64,000 nucleotides of DNA from Apodemus sylvaticus. Taxonomy: Eukaryota; Chordata; Mammalia; Rodentia; Muridae. The position numbers were made by a program, and so were the translations under genes. The notes below the pieces were generated by a model. It ran no database searches and had not been told where the DNA came from. It saw only the letters and a list, made by a program, of their open reading frames with translations. Each line of letters opens with the position of its first letter. The first letter of the stretch is position 1. Location of the stretch: positions 101,335,782-101,399,781 of the forward strand of contig NC_067473.1 of NCBI RefSeq assembly GCF_947179515.1, written 5' to 3'. This document shows positions 63,801-64,000 of the stretch, in pieces.

Positions 63801-64000
63801 GACTGACTGTACCTCCTGCTGGGCAAGATCGCTAATTGCTCACTCATTCCAATGGCAAATCTCCAGAAGCGACCATTGCTCTCGGACTCTCTGGCATCTA
63901 AGGGAACCTCAGGGCCTTTGATGTTTATTGTGAGGAGCTGTTGAAGACAGGAGCCCAGGGGAGAATCCTCAGGAACTGCCTCCCCTTGCTCACTCTGGGG

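Larger units (their letters stand above)
45148..64000 (+). other. Reep1: Reep1 intron 1 (start; extends beyond the window)
   Basis: The intron opens with GTAAGT at 45148. No exon 2 (expected to begin with the last base of a valine codon and then encode LIFGTLYPAYYSYKAV) is found up to 64000. The intron contains many SINEs, several L1 pieces and large tandem repeats listed separately. Confidence 0.75.

Noticed and set aside
1..64000. A novel multi-gene defence or metabolic system
   Set aside because: The window is mammalian intergenic and intronic DNA with a single recognised coding exon.

Overview
The window looks like rodent genomic DNA, almost certainly mouse. It is packed with murine-type SINEs (B1, B2, B3/B3A, B4/ID-like), murine L1 pieces with F-type-like 5' monomers, rodent hAT-like repeats, MaLR/MLT1-like and MIR relics, and long (GT)n, (GA)n and (TTTC)n microsatellites. 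There is no bacterial-style gene organisation. Nearly all long open frames are shadows of repeats. Repeat family names are from memory of consensus sequences, not from a search.

Only one genuine protein-coding exon is recognised. Around 44.8-45.56 kb is a GC- and CpG-rich promoter island with a CCAAT box. It holds the start of a REEP-family gene: ATG at 45116 encoding MVSWIISRLV, followed by a canonical GTAAGT donor at 45148. REEP1 and REEP2 share this N-terminus. The absence of any exon 2 in the following 18.8 kb favours Reep1, which has a long first intron. Everything right of 45148 is then first intron, and everything left of about 44.8 kb is upstream intergenic DNA.

Region by region: (1) 0-12 kb has a B3 SINE, an L1 that lost all of ORF2 (4.16-5.76 kb), a degenerate ~160-bp AT-rich tandem array split by a young B1 (8.1-9.13 kb), a reverse-strand L1 fragment (9.13-10.69 kb) and hAT-like repeats. 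(2) 12-31 kb has dense SINEs, two possible LTR-like blocks, a 98% identical 204-bp inverted duplication (20.58/22.84 kb), and further direct and inverted duplications. (3) 31.9-34.25 kb is a full-length Ldha processed pseudogene with target-site duplications and a poly(A) remnant. Inside it one 27-bp coding segment has expanded to 28 in-frame tandem copies. (4) 34-44.5 kb has hAT-like repeats, a split old L1, an unidentified 2-kb stretch, and (GAA)n and (GA)n tracts. (5) 44.8-64 kb is the Reep1 promoter, exon 1 and intron. The intron carries an 11-bp minisatellite of about 110 copies that appears to have grown inside an ID/B4 SINE, a twin-primed L1, and a ~460-bp (GT)n tract.

No new multi-gene system was found. 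The most notable observations concern how repeats arise: two minisatellites whose seed sequences can be read directly from their flanks, a templated inverted duplication whose direction can be inferred, and several atypical L1 copies.
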